A stretch of DNA of 64,000 bases from Allium sativum (taxonomy: Eukaryota; Streptophyta; Magnoliopsida; Asparagales; Amaryllidaceae), in the NCBI GenBank assembly GCA_030737875.1, contig CM060912.1:127543993-127607992 (forward strand). The letters run 5' to 3'. Under the pieces are notes generated by a model, which saw nothing but the letters and a program-made list of their open reading frames with translations, did not search any database and had not been told where the DNA came from. A program made the translations under genes and the position numbers. Numbering within the stretch: the first letter of the stretch is position 1; each line of letters opens with the position of its first letter. Below, in pieces: positions 20,087 to 31,644 of the stretch.

Positions 20087-21111
20087 CAAACGCACCCGCT
20101 TATTTTGTGGACCTAATGAGCAGGGTGTTCAGAGAATTCCTCAATAAGTTCGTGGTGGTCTTCGTAGACGATATTTTGATCTTCTCAAAGAATGAGGAAG
20201 AACATGCTCAGCATCTGAAGGAGATCATGGAAACTCTTCGATTTCATCAGCTAAAAGCCAAATTCTCCAAGTGCCACTTTTGGAGAGAAGAAGTAAGGTT
20301 TCTTGGGCATATAGTGTCCAAAGAGGGGTTAGCCGTGGACCCCGCGAAAGTGGTGGCAGTGCAAGATTGGAAGACACCAAGAAATGCAACCGAAGTCCGA
20401 AGCTTTCTTGGGCTAGCCGGTTTTTACCGAAAGTTCATTAGGGATTTCGTGAAAATCTCAGCTCCACTCACAAGGCTAACAAAGAAGAATCTGGCGTTCG
20501 CTTGGGATTTGGATTGCGAGTTTGCTTTCCAACGATTAAAAAGGGCTCTCACAACAGCCCCAGTTCTGACTTTGTCGGATGGAAGCAAGATGTTCACAGT
20601 ATATACGGATGCTTATGGTATGGGACTAGGAGCCGTTCTGATGCAAGAAGGGAGGGTAGTAGCTTATGGTGGAAGACAATTGGAAGTGCATGAAAAGAAC
20701 TACCCAACCCACGATCTTGAGTTGGCCGCCATCGTCTTTGCGCTTAAGTCTTAGCGCCATTATCTCCTAGGTGAGAAGTTCGAATTATATACTGACCATA
20801 AATCGTTGAAGTATCTTTTCTCGCAAAACGATCTTAACTTAAGGCAGCAAAGGTGGATGGAGTTCCCTGCCTCATATGACTTTGAAATTTCCTATACTCC
20901 TGGCAAAGGCAACGTAGTAGCAGACGCGTTGAGCAGAAAGAAGATGACCCTAAGCCCTCTCTTTGTAGAAAGGCAAAGCTTGGAGTATATAGCCAGTTTT
21001 GACTTTAGGCCCTCCTCAGATTTTATACCTGGTTTATTGGCATCCCTAGAAGTACAGCCCACTCTTTTAGACTCGATACACAACGTGAAGACCCTCAGCT
21101 TGTGGATGTGA
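20071..21111 (+). pseudogene. E2 RT palm/thumb and RNase H fragment
   Basis: Continues RT after the 1-bp loss. [12 protein letters not shown], the catalytic [29 protein letters not shown] and [18 protein letters not shown] are all intact. RNase H follows ([14 protein letters not shown] with its first Asp, [12 protein letters not shown] with its Glu), then a TAG at 20752 replaces Trp, and the same frame continues with [11 protein letters not shown] and [18 protein letters not shown] further frameshift near 21080 ends the segment. Together with the preceding fragment it would give a complete RT-RNase H. Confidence 0.9.
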
Positions 21112-22271
21112 TTGATAAACTAATTAGGGGTGAAACTTCCAGTCACCTCAATGTGTACTCCATCTATGATAAGTGTTGGCTGAGACAGGATGAAAGGCTA
21201 TGCATCCCACAAGCTAGGGATTTAGTGAAGAAGGTTCTCGAGGAGGCACATCATTAAAAGATGACAATACACCCAGGTGGAGACAAGATGTACAAGGACG
21301 TAAAGAGAGTTTTCTATTGGAGCGGCATGAACAAGGACGTGGCAGATTTCGTTTCTAAGTGCGTGACATGCCAACAGGTCAATGCGGAACAAAAGAAGCC
21401 TGGAGGACTGCTTCGTCCTCTAGAAGTCCCGCAATGGAAGTGGGATAGCATTTCGATGGACTTCATTGACGGGTTGCCTAGGTCAAGAAGAGGCAATACT
21501 AGCATTTGGGTGATAGTGGACAGGCTTACTAAAAGCACCCACTTTATACCTATCAAGAGTAGAAGAACTGCCTCGTCTCTAGCTTCTCTTTATCTCAAGG
21601 AAATAGTTCGAATCCATGGAATACTCTCCAGCATAGTGAGTGACAGAGATCCCATCTTTACGAGCGAATTTTGGCGGAGTCTCCAAGATGTAGGAACACA
21701 GTTATGCTTGAGCATGGCCTATCACCCCCAAACTGATGGTCAGACAGAACGGGTGAATAGAGTATTAGAAGATCTTCTGAGACTGTGCGTTCTTGACTTC
21801 GGAGGGACTTCGGAGGATCACCTTCCTTTAGTGGAATTCGCCTATAACAACCGTTACGAAGCCACCATCGGTATGGCGCCCTTTAAAGCTCTATATGGAA
21901 GACCGTGCCGATCACCAACTTGTTGGTGGGAGTCTACCGACAAGCTTATACTTGGGCCAGACATGATTAGAGAGACTTCAGATAAAGTGGACTTGATACG
22001 AAGGAGAATGAAGACTGCCCAAGACAGACAGAAATCCTATGCCGACAAAAGAAGGACCGACCTTGAGTTTGAGGTTGGGGACAGGGTTTTCCTTAAGGTA
22101 TCCCCTCTAAGGAACGTCGTTCGCTTTGGATCCGCAGGAAAGCTAGCACCAAGATTTGTAGGACCTTTCCCTATCATCGAGAAGATTGGGAAAATGGCTT
22201 ATAGAGTAGAGCTGCCCGAAAGATTGGTGGGAATTCACAACGTCTTTCACGTTTCTCATCTCCGGAAATGA
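21112..22271 (+). pseudogene. E2 integrase (broken)
   Basis: The zinc-binding N-terminus begins upstream of the open frame (EEAHH, then TAA at 21255, then TIHPGG, KCVTCQQVN), so the stop lies inside the HHCC finger. The open stretch 21261-22271 (336 codons) carries the catalytic core: MDFIDGLPRS, SDRDPIFTSEFW and DGQTERVNRVLED, the DDE triad blocks. RPCRSPTCWWES, the GPF/Y-like module (LAPRFVGPFPI) and VFHVSHLRK follow. A TGA at 22269 replaces Cys. One residue is missing in LQDVGTQL relative to E1. Confidence 0.9.
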
Positions 22272-22526
22272 CTACATGAATCTGCGGAAGTGGTGGAGCC
22301 AAGCATTCTAGAAGAAGCCGAAGTGGAACGCGAAGCAACCGTGAGGAGAGTTCCAACTCGAATCGTAGGAACTGAAATCAAAAAGCTACGCAACCGCAAA
22401 GTCAAGCTCATTAAAGTTCAGTGGAGCAACGCCAAGGAAGACGCGACTTGGGAAACTGAGGACAGAATACGCACGGCCTACCCTTTTCTTTTTGAGGGTA
22501 CATCTTTGATTTCTCTTTTTCCTTAA
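22272..22526 (+). pseudogene. E2 chromodomain at integrase C-terminus
   Basis: In frame with integrase past the TGA at 22269. An acidic linker (SILEEAEVEREATVRR) is followed by VPTRIVGTEIKKLRNRKVK and ATWETEDRIRTAYPFLF to a natural stop at 22524. This short chromodomain-like fold is the hallmark of plant chromoviruses, here of the group with a weakly conserved domain. It would bind heterochromatin marks and steer integration. Confidence 0.8.
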
Positions 22527-23088
22527 GTTGTGCTTGTATCTATCTTTTTAGGTATAATCTCCTCGATATTTTCCTTTATCCTTAAGTAGAAACCCCTTCG
22601 GATATAAACATGTAATTGAAACATGTTATGGTTGATGGCTGCAATTGGTTGCAAGTGGTTGCTAGTGGTTGCCCGTGGATGCATATACACACACAACCTA
22701 GGTTTTAGATCGGCTCAGTCACTTCATATTGCATATGCATATATGTATTCATATTTGTATGTGGTGGAAACTCGATACGTCGTCATATGGATGTCGCATT
22801 TGTATGAATGGTTGCGCACTCATGTAGAATTATGAGTAAGGACAAATTTGCATACATAATGGATTCATGACACTTACATGATTGGCATTAAGGAGGTCAA
22901 CTGAATCAGTAGACCGCCTAATTTTTGCATTAGATAAGGACATATACACATACTATGCATATGATCATGAAGCATTAGAAGTCTTTTAAGGACAATGGAC
23001 GCCTGTGTTTGTTGGTTGAGTAGATGGACGATTGGATGTTAGGATATACGTTCTTTTAGACTTGAAGATTTGGGGGACGAAATCCTTT
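22527..23088 (+). other. E2 3' untranslated internal region
   Basis: Noncoding, with GTGGTTGC repeats near 22655-22680 and the GGGGGACGAAATCC block before the polypurine tract, both shared with E1 and E4. No gene seen. Confidence 0.6.
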
Positions 23089-23101
23089 AAGGAGGGGAGA
23101 A
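23089..23101 (+). other. E2 polypurine tract
   Basis: AAGGAGGGGAGAA immediately before the 3' LTR TG. Confidence 0.85.
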
Positions 23102-24031
23102 TGTAACACCCCGAATTTCCTATTAACAATAAAATTAACAAATTAAAGTATAATTAATTCTAAATGATGGAATTAAGGGAAATGGTTTACGCCATTGCGT
23201 TCGTCTTGGAATTTTGCTTGAGATAGAGTCCGAGTTTGCGTAAAACGGATACCGTATGAAGAAGATATGGACAAACGAAGTTAGGCAGAAAAACCAGAAA
23301 CGAGCCAGAATGCACTGGCGCACTTGGGAAGTGCGCCAGAACAAAATTGCACTGGCGCACTTGGGAAGTGCGCCAGTACAAATTTGCAATGGCGCACCTG
23401 CCAAGTGCGCCTAGGCCGAGCAGAAACCTGCTTGGTCAGGCCCTGGCTGGCCGGGTCGGGTTCTGGTCGATTTCTGAGGCTTGGCTGTGTCACTAGAGCT
23501 GACTTGTCGCTTTCTGATTGGCTTCTCTTGAGATGGATGGTCTGGATTAACTCTAGCTTCATCGACGGCTTAAATCAATCTGAAATTCTATAAATATAAC
23601 TCAACACTCAACCTAAATTCACACAAATAATATAGAACTAAAGCCGTCATGCTGCTGGAAGGGAACTAGGAGTAGCCGTCAGTTAGAGAAAGCTTAGAGA
23701 CGAGCCAAATTAAAGTTAAAACAAAACGTTTGTCTACCCAAAGGAAAGCAATTCAAATTCAGAACTTAGAAATCAGAAAACAAGACTGTCGTTTGTTGTA
23801 AGTATAGTGATTTTTCCGATGTGAATAAAAGTTAGGATTTGATTCGATGTAAAATGGAAATGGATTTGTGTTATTATGTAACAATGACGTTAATTCACAT
23901 CTATGTATTGAAATGATTGTGGTATTGTGATGTTTGTGGGATAGTTGAGTTGATATTGATCCTATTGTACATTTAGAATCACATGCAAGTTGTATAGTTC
24001 ATGTTGTAATCGACACCTATATGTTTATGTG
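23102..24031 (+). repeat. E2 3' LTR, left piece
   Basis: The first 930 bp of the 3' LTR, aligned to 15665-16594 of the 5' LTR, ending in the ATGTG target of E3. It has the GGCGC hairpins, two of them perfect, a TATA box near 23590 and the donor-like site at 23798. Confidence 0.9.
24027..24031. other. E3 left target site duplication ATGTG
   Basis: ATGTG before TGTTGTATATAA; repeated at 45971-45975. Confidence 0.9.
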
Positions 24032-27000
24032 TGTTGTATATAACGGTGTTGTATACACAATTATATGATTTTTGTTTGATGATAACAACCAAATATATAT
24101 TTATATAAGTGTGTTTGTTATTGTACTGTTCATTACAACACAGACTGTAATATAATATTTATATTTAAATAGAATACGACTGTATACACATTCATATATT
24201 TATACAGTATTTTATTTAAATTGAATATTCTATTTCAACTTTCAAACAATACAATCTTTTATAACTCCACTATTTGAATACATCACTGATATACCTTCAC
24301 AGAACATTGTATTTGTAAATAAACAGAATTTAATAGACAAGTTTATTTGAACACAATAAAATAATATTTTATTTTGATCAAACTGGTTTATTACAATATT
24401 CAATACAATTCACATATTCATACACTGCTCTTCACTGCAACTCTCACACTCAGTTATAGTCACACAGTCACTCATATACACTGTCTCTTTGTTCTTCAGT
24501 TTCATTGTCTTCTGTCTTCTATAAGCTTCACAGTCAGTCCAGTCTTCATACCTGTCATATATAGAAACACACACAGAGTACACTGCAATAGAAATGAAAT
24601 AGAATTCATGCAAATACAATTTTTATTTTTGAAAAATTATTTGCCTCAGAATTTCGGTGTGTTTCACATCATTTTTCTGACTCGATCTGATTTGATCAGC
24701 CTCGACATAATCACACTAGTTTGCTGATTTTTGATCAGCCTCAACATAGTGTGACTAGTCTGCTGATATACATATAAACACAAATGTCAAAATCAACACA
24801 AGACAGGTCAAAGGAGAAATGGAAATCAAATATGCATATAAAATCAGCAAAGAGGCAAAAATATAACTGATAGTGCAACAAAAAAAAAATCATTTCAACA
24901 AGTACAAGAATTCAACAACACAGCATGACATGCGTGTACATGAGTGATAAATGGTCAAGGCAGTACAAGGAGTGATTCAGCATGGTGCCAATACAAAAAG
25001 AAAGGTAGCCAAGCAAAAGTCAAAGTGAACAGCAAGGTCACAAGAGCCAAGGAGGTGTGCAAGTGGTGTTAACTACACAGCTATACAAAATGGTGCAAGA
25101 GTACATAGTTCATGTATGATAATGCACAAAGCAAGTCAAAGTTCACACAGCAAATACATCAATGCAAAATGGCCGAGAACAACAATAATGGTCAAGCTAA
25201 ACCAACATAGAACAGCAAGAATGCATGGTCAAGATGGTGATGATCCACTCAAGCTAAGCCTAAAAGCACAAGTGTAACATGTATGTGTTGAGTATGGTGC
25301 AGCATGGATGAGTCAGCAAGCATGGCAGTTTGACAGTCAACACAAATGAAACTGCAAATTGATTTTAGTTTGCAAAACATATACAACAAAGTAATGAAGA
25401 TAGTGAGCTCAAGATGAAAAGGGCAAGCAATACAAAATGGTCGAGTCAGCCTAAAGATGTAAAAGAACAGAAAATATGGCAGCTCAACATGTATATACAA
25501 ATACAAGTGCATGGGTGTTCATTTCAACTCATGGATGGTGCAGCTACAAGTATGTCAACGGTAAATTAAACAGTATAACATCTAAGCCGAGCAAATAGTG
25601 TATACAAAGTTTTTATAAGAAGTCAGTGAACAAGGTGAATCAAATGTTCACATGCAAGAATACAGGAAGAGTAGAAATTCACTTATATGGCAAGAGTGTT
25701 GGCAAACAAAATAAGGACAGTGTATTGAAGAACCATAAACACATATCCTTTAATTTCCAGAAACTCATGTTTTAGAAAGCATAAATCACTCAAGTGAATT
25801 CACGGCAACAAAGAGGAGACAGCAATTAGACATTTCCAGTTTTGTTATCAAGCAGTTTTTATACAAATGAATGAAGACAGTATAATGCATGGCATGTTCT
25901 CAAGACAGGTGGACACATATAAGGAATGGTCTTAAGTGCGTTGAGAAGTCAGTGTTCCTCTTCCAGAAAATCAATTCAGAGTGTTTCTAGATTTGTGAAA
26001 GTATTTTGAAAAAACACAATCAACTTTTTAATGGGAAGAAATGTTTCCAGAAATATTCATATATCGCATGGGGTCAAGAATTTACTTTCCAGAAATCACG
26101 CAAAAAATTACTCAAGCATCACAAAGAATTCTCAAATCATTTTTTGGAAAGTTTCTTATCATTTCAAAGTCATTTCGAAAGGGGCAACAAATTATATTTC
26201 CAGATTCTTTGCAAAGCCAAATACAGATTTGAAATCAACATTGTTTTTGGCAATAATTTATTTGGCAAGAATTTTTCAGTTTTCAAGTAAAAATATATGA
26301 CCCAAATCTCGCCCAGACTCATCAAACAAATTCACGATCAAAGCAATTCAAAAAGGGAATTCGAGCCACGCAAATCAAGTTTAGATTCATAGCCAACAAT
26401 CACGCAATCAAGGTCAAGCCATATATTTGAAATCAGAGATAAATTAGGATTTTAAAAAATCCTATTTAACACATATTTACATCATCGGCTTTAATCCATC
26501 GAATCCACAAAAAAAAACCAACAAAATAAATTCAAGCAACAAAAAAGTTTAAAAAAAAATCAGAGAGCTTACAGCTTCTAGGGTTTCGATCGAAAGCCAT
26601 CAGAGTTCCCAGTCGAAGACAAGGATAAAGCCACACAGTTTCCAGCATCAGAAAGAAATCGAGATCAACATCAATTCATAGATCGATTTGGGGACGAAGC
26701 AGAAAACCCTAGTTTTCTATCGAGGCCGCCATTTTTGAGTTCCAGAGCAAAAGAGAATGGGCTGAACTAATTTGAAAAGGGCCGGCCAAGTGTTCAAATG
26801 AAAAGGGGATGACCCCTTAGTTATATTCTAGAGTTTTTCTATTTTATTTTTTCTTGTTTTCTTTATTTTGTGTTGTTTTTATTTTCTTCTGTAAACAATT
26901 CTGAACAGTTTTTCTAGAAGTTTGTAAAATTCTAGAGTTCCAGTCAGGGTGTTGACTGGCAGTCCACTAGAGTCTGTAAATTCTAGGGTTATGAGTTACA

Positions 27001-27330
27001 GGGTTTGTAATTCGGGAAATCTGATCGAGGGGATATCAGTCAGTCTAGGGTTTTGAGCGTAGAGTTAGGACAGGAGCAGGCGCTGCGAGTGTACATGGTC
27101 TTGTATGCGGGATCTGTTTATAACATCTAGTAGAAACCTTAGGAGTGCAGCAGTAGGCAGGGTTTTGCCGAAGCTGGGTATATCTGTGTGTGATTTATTT
27201 TCTGCACTTTTATTTCCGCTGCATTCTGTGATCTGTTTATTATTTTAATATCCTGTCAGTTTTTCAATTTAGTTTAAAAACTGTGATAAACCCTATTCAC
27301 CCCTCCTCTAGGGTTAATCTAGATCCAACA
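24032..27330 (+). repeat. E3 5' LTR
   Basis: 3.3 kb, long for a Copia element. AT-rich, without long open frames that differ from chance; the 94-codon frame at 26006 is repeated in the 3' LTR and looks noncoding. Near its end lies a small perfect hairpin, AAGGGG/CCCCTT at 26803-26818, then AT-rich sequence. Confidence 0.9.
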
Positions 27331-27332
27331 AT

Positions 27333-27344
27333 TGGTATCAGAGC
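27333..27344 (+). other. E3 primer binding site (tRNA-iMet)
   Basis: TGGTATCAGAGC two bases after the LTR end. Confidence 0.88.
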
Positions 27345-27368
27345 AGGTACTCGGCTAACTCTAGAGCA

Positions 27369-28823
27369 ATGGTGATTCCTAGTTATCAGTCCATAGAGAG
27401 TCAGTCCAGTCACATTCCAAATATTTTTGATGGTACAGATTTTTTAAACTGGAAATCCAAAATGGAAATTTATTTAAAATCTGTTAATATTAAATGTTGG
27501 AATGTTGTTATCCATGGATTTGATAGTGTAGATATTACTTTCAATACCCGTGCTATGAAAATTATATTTGATTATCTTAGTACTGAACAGTTTAATCTTA
27601 TCTGCCATTGTTTATCTGCACAGGAAATCTGGGATACTCTCAATACGAAGTATGGAAAATATGACAACGGCAGCTCAAAACCCGAGAAAGTCAACTCAGA
27701 TTCAGAACTCTGTTTAACAGGATTTACAAATGAAAATTCAGAAGGATCAGATGATGGAGAATCAACAGATGCTGAAGTTGAAAATTTCTCATACGAAGAT
27801 TTGGTTTATATGTGTGTTGATTTAACTAAATCTGTTGATAAACTCAAATCTAAAAACAAATCTCTGAAATCTAGGAATACTGAGTTGACCAGCAAAATTG
27901 ATGATTTGGAATCACAGCCTGAATATTTTAAAAATTCTTCAAATTCAGATTGCAAAAATTGTTTAAAATTGAAAACCAATCTTGTTCATCTCAATAAAAA
28001 TATTCAAAAATTTGAAAAGGAAATTCTGATCTTAAAAGAAAACAAGATTGAGTTATCAAATTTGGACAATCTTCTACAAAAGGAATTTGAAGTTTTTAAG
28101 ACTGATATAAGTTCCAAATTTGAGATTGCTGAAAATGAAAATTTGGTGAGAAGTGATTTGATTTTGAAAGAACTTGAAAATGAGATTGAAAAATCCAAGA
28201 TTTTTGAGTCTGAAAAACAAAAACGATTTGAATTTGAAATCTCGGAATCTCAAGCCAAAATTAGATTGCTTGAAAATGAGAATTTGGTTTTAAAACAGAC
28301 CAATGCTGAACAGATGATCGCTATAAATAATTGCTCAAATTTATTAAAAGAAAATGGCGATCTAAAATCCAAAATTCAACGATTGGAATCAACATTGGAT
28401 AAATTTTTTAATGGGGAAAAATCATTGAATATGTTGTTACAAAACCAAGTTTCTAGTGGAAATAAATCTGGTCTTGGCTTCAGGAAAAATGATGTTTCTA
28501 GAAAACAAAATTCAAATGATTTGAACAATCCCACAAACTTCTTTGGAAATAATTGTTTTGATAATTTTAACTTTGATAATTTCAAAGGTTATTTGAATCA
28601 AAATTGTGATGAGAAATTGTTTTATAGTAAACCATTTAAACATTCTTAGATCCCAAAAAATAAAACGGGCTTCGTCAAGTTCAAACAGGTTTGGGTTCCT
28701 AAGGGTACGAAAGTTAATTCTAATGGTTTGTTATATAAACAGATTTGGGTACCAAAAGATGTGAACAAAACTGTGAGTGGTTTTATTACTTTCGTTAAAC
28801 CACTCGATCCCCTCAACTGTTAG
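27369..28823 (+). CDS. E3 Gag-like protein with long coiled coil (amber stop at 28647)
   Basis: The open frame runs 27369-28649 (426 codons). The N-terminus matches Copia Gag: NIFDGTDFLNWKSKMEIYLK at residues 18-37, then NLICHCLSAQEIWDTLN. Much of the usual capsid domain is missing, since KYGKYDNGSS leads directly into an acidic stretch (SEGSDDGESTDAEVE). Residues of about 150-345 are a Lys/Glu/Leu-rich coiled coil. Then FFNGEKSLNMLL and SGLGFRK resemble the C-terminal Gag of SIRE/Maximus elements. No CCHC knuckle is present. After the TAG at 28647 the same frame continues 57 codons with VWVPKG and IWVPKD motifs, typical of the same Gags, to a TAG at 28821. It could assemble with Gag from a helper. 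It is the only near-intact protein frame in the window. Confidence 0.75.
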
Positions 28824-31428
28824 GTACCAAAGGATGGCTGAGGAATTACTGTGCTGAAAAGAGTTTGAATTCAAGTTGTTCTATATTTCTGTATTCTTTA
28901 CAGTTCCCTGGCCAAGGTTTGTTGATTTAGAGATTCTGATTTACACTGGATTCTGGTATGATCTCTAAACTCACCTATGTAAATATTTTCTGTTTTGATT
29001 TTTTTTCTTTTGTTTATTTCTTCTTCTTCTCCTTTCTATCTCTTTCTTCTGTCTATTCTAATTTGATTTGTCACTGCCATATTTTTCTTATTCTGGGGTG
29101 TCATAAACTTCCAATTGTAGAATTCATATTATCTGGAAATTCACTTCATATTTATAAAACTCTAATATTTTTAATCTTTTCCAGATCTTGAATTTATTTC
29201 TATAAATTTCTGCAATAGTTTTTGAAGTTTATTTTTTTTGAATTCTTAACAGTGCTGAAGCATTAATATCATATCTTGAACACTGTTATTTTGAATTCTA
29301 AATTTTTGAAGATCTGAATAATTAATGAAATTTCATACTTATGCTGTTATGAGTTTCTTCCAATTCACTTTGGAAACGCTTAAAATACTATACTCATTAC
29401 AGTACATCTTGTTACTTATCAGTTGTGATAATTTCAGAAATTTTCAGATTGGCTTGAATATGTTAAATTGTCTTGAATCAATGATACATCGTGATATTTA
29501 TATTCATTCGTGATCATTTTATTTTGAAATCTGTCTGTTTGAGATCATCTGAAATTCTTGATATTTTGAATATCACACACCGCTTGAATTTGAAATTATC
29601 AATCTTGTGTGAATAATTCATTATATCTCAGACTTGACATTGATTCATGTGATTTCAAATAAATTATTTCTTAATTTTAGGATCATGAATAATTCTCAAA
29701 CCTGATGTAAATGATCTAAATATTTCACTTGTGCTTGTCAGAGATTTCTTGTGAAAAATTCATCAAAAATCTAATTTTGTAACTCACTGTTATTTCATGA
29801 TCAACTGGCTTGAATGTTTATTTAAAATCATTTGGAATTATTGATTTATTGAATCTCACACATATTTTGAAGTTGAAATTTCGTGTGATCGATTCATTGA
29901 ATCTTGAGCTATTCATATTCCTCAAATGTTTTTCAAATGAACAGTATTTCTGATCTTGGATCATGAATCATATTCTGTGACCTTGACAAGTATGATTTGA
30001 AACTTTTTTCTGTGTTGCTCTGATACTGTTTTTTGAAAAATGTTTGTTTTGGAATCACTTGCTTGCTGCTCTGATACATGTGCATAATCTATTGTCTCGT
30101 CTGCTTGGGCTTTGTACTTAATAATTCTTTTGTCTATGACATTCTTGTTCAGTATCATGTTAAAATTCCTCATAAATAGAGACACCATGTGGTATCAGTT
30201 TAGAATTGTTGAATACTTTTTTGTATATATTCTTTATGGTGTTTATATCTCCCTAAATTCCTCTGGTAATTGATTTTCAATTCTAAAATTATTTATTTTT
30301 ATTCATTCAGAAATTGAAATCAATATCCAATTTGTGTTGTGTTTATAATTCATCAAAATTATTATCAGTTTTTGAAATTGTGATGAATTGTGACTGCAGT
30401 ATATTTCACAACAAGAGGAGATTTTATTTGGATTTTCATGATGGTTGAATATTTATTATAATATCTTTGAACTGGCAATTATTTCACGACCATCTCCTTT
30501 ATCTATCACCCGTCTGCTATCCATCATGATTTTATATTAATGTGGAGAGTTTATTTTTTTTAAAAGGAAAAATCATCTTGTTTTAAAACAGTGAAAATTA
30601 TTTGTGATAGAAATGGGACTATATTATTATTCAGAATTAGTGAGAATTGAAAATTTTTAATAATCCCTGTACAGTCGTGCTTATTTCATAATATAATTAA
30701 TTTAGAAATTTATTTCACAATCCATTTCTATGCCTACCACATTTCTGTCATCCATATTGGTTGCATATACCGAGGAGTTTTTTATAAAGCTGAAAATGAT
30801 AAAAATATAATTAATATATAAGAGTGTCTCTAACCTCATTTAAAAATCCAAGCTCTGGTTATGCGTGGTTATGAGATGTCTTATAATTTAAGCTGCGACT
30901 GATCCCATTTAAAAATCCAAGCTCTGGTTATGCGTGGTCAGTGTGCTCTTAAAAAAAAAGGAAATATATTGCTAAAAATAGAAATAAATTTGAAATTCTC
31001 CTCTGAGTATAAAAACCAGCCTATTAATCCATCTTCTAATTCGTGAAATGTGTTAAAATCTAATGAAGTATTATGATTTGTTGATTGATGGGTATTGGGA
31101 TTTGAGATTATCCGATTTTCTCACTTAAATTGAATTATTTATTATAGTCCAAATCCATCACTGTTTTTTTGTGCTTTATTTTTATAAAAATCCTTTGAAA
31201 ATAATTGGAAATATTTTTTTTAACTCTCTCCTCTCCATTTTATATAAAATTCATCATATATCCATCATTCTCTAAAATGTGAAATATGCCACCAGTTGTT
31301 AGAATATTATGATTTTTGTTTGACTGATTGAAATTTATGATGACCGTTCTTCCTCTTAAGATGAAATTATATTTTTAGTCAATTTTCATCTGTATTTTAA
31401 AATCTGTATCCTTTTGATGATAACAAAA
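28824..31428 (+). other. E3 internal noncoding region
   Basis: 2.6 kb of AT-rich DNA where a SIRE element would carry pol. I find no protease, integrase or RT motif on either strand. It contains a 69-bp-spaced direct repeat (30837 and 30906, CATTTAAAAATCCAAGCTC...) and loosely repeated TTGAAT/TCACAC motifs near 29540-29660 and 29830-29940. Function unknown, perhaps packaging or spacer sequence. Confidence 0.6.
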
Positions 31429-31644
31429 GGGGGAGAATGGATTAGATTTTGATTTATGAGTGAATATTTTATAAATATCTTTAATTTTGAAAATTTATTC
31501 ATACATTTCACTCATGCACAGTTATAGGGGGAGTTTCTGTTGTAGGGGGAGCATTTAAATAGGGGGAGTTCAAATATTCACGAACAAACACATTTATTAT
31601 ATTCAAAATCTTTTATTTGTTTGTCATCATAAAAAGGGGGAGAT
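31429..31644 (+). other. E3 cluster of five GGGGGAG tracts including the polypurine tract
   Basis: GGGGGAG at 31429, 31527, 31545, 31562 and 31636. The last, AAAAAGGGGGAGAT, abuts the 3' LTR and is the polypurine tract. The extra copies may be relics of duplicated tracts or secondary plus-strand start sites. Confidence 0.65.
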
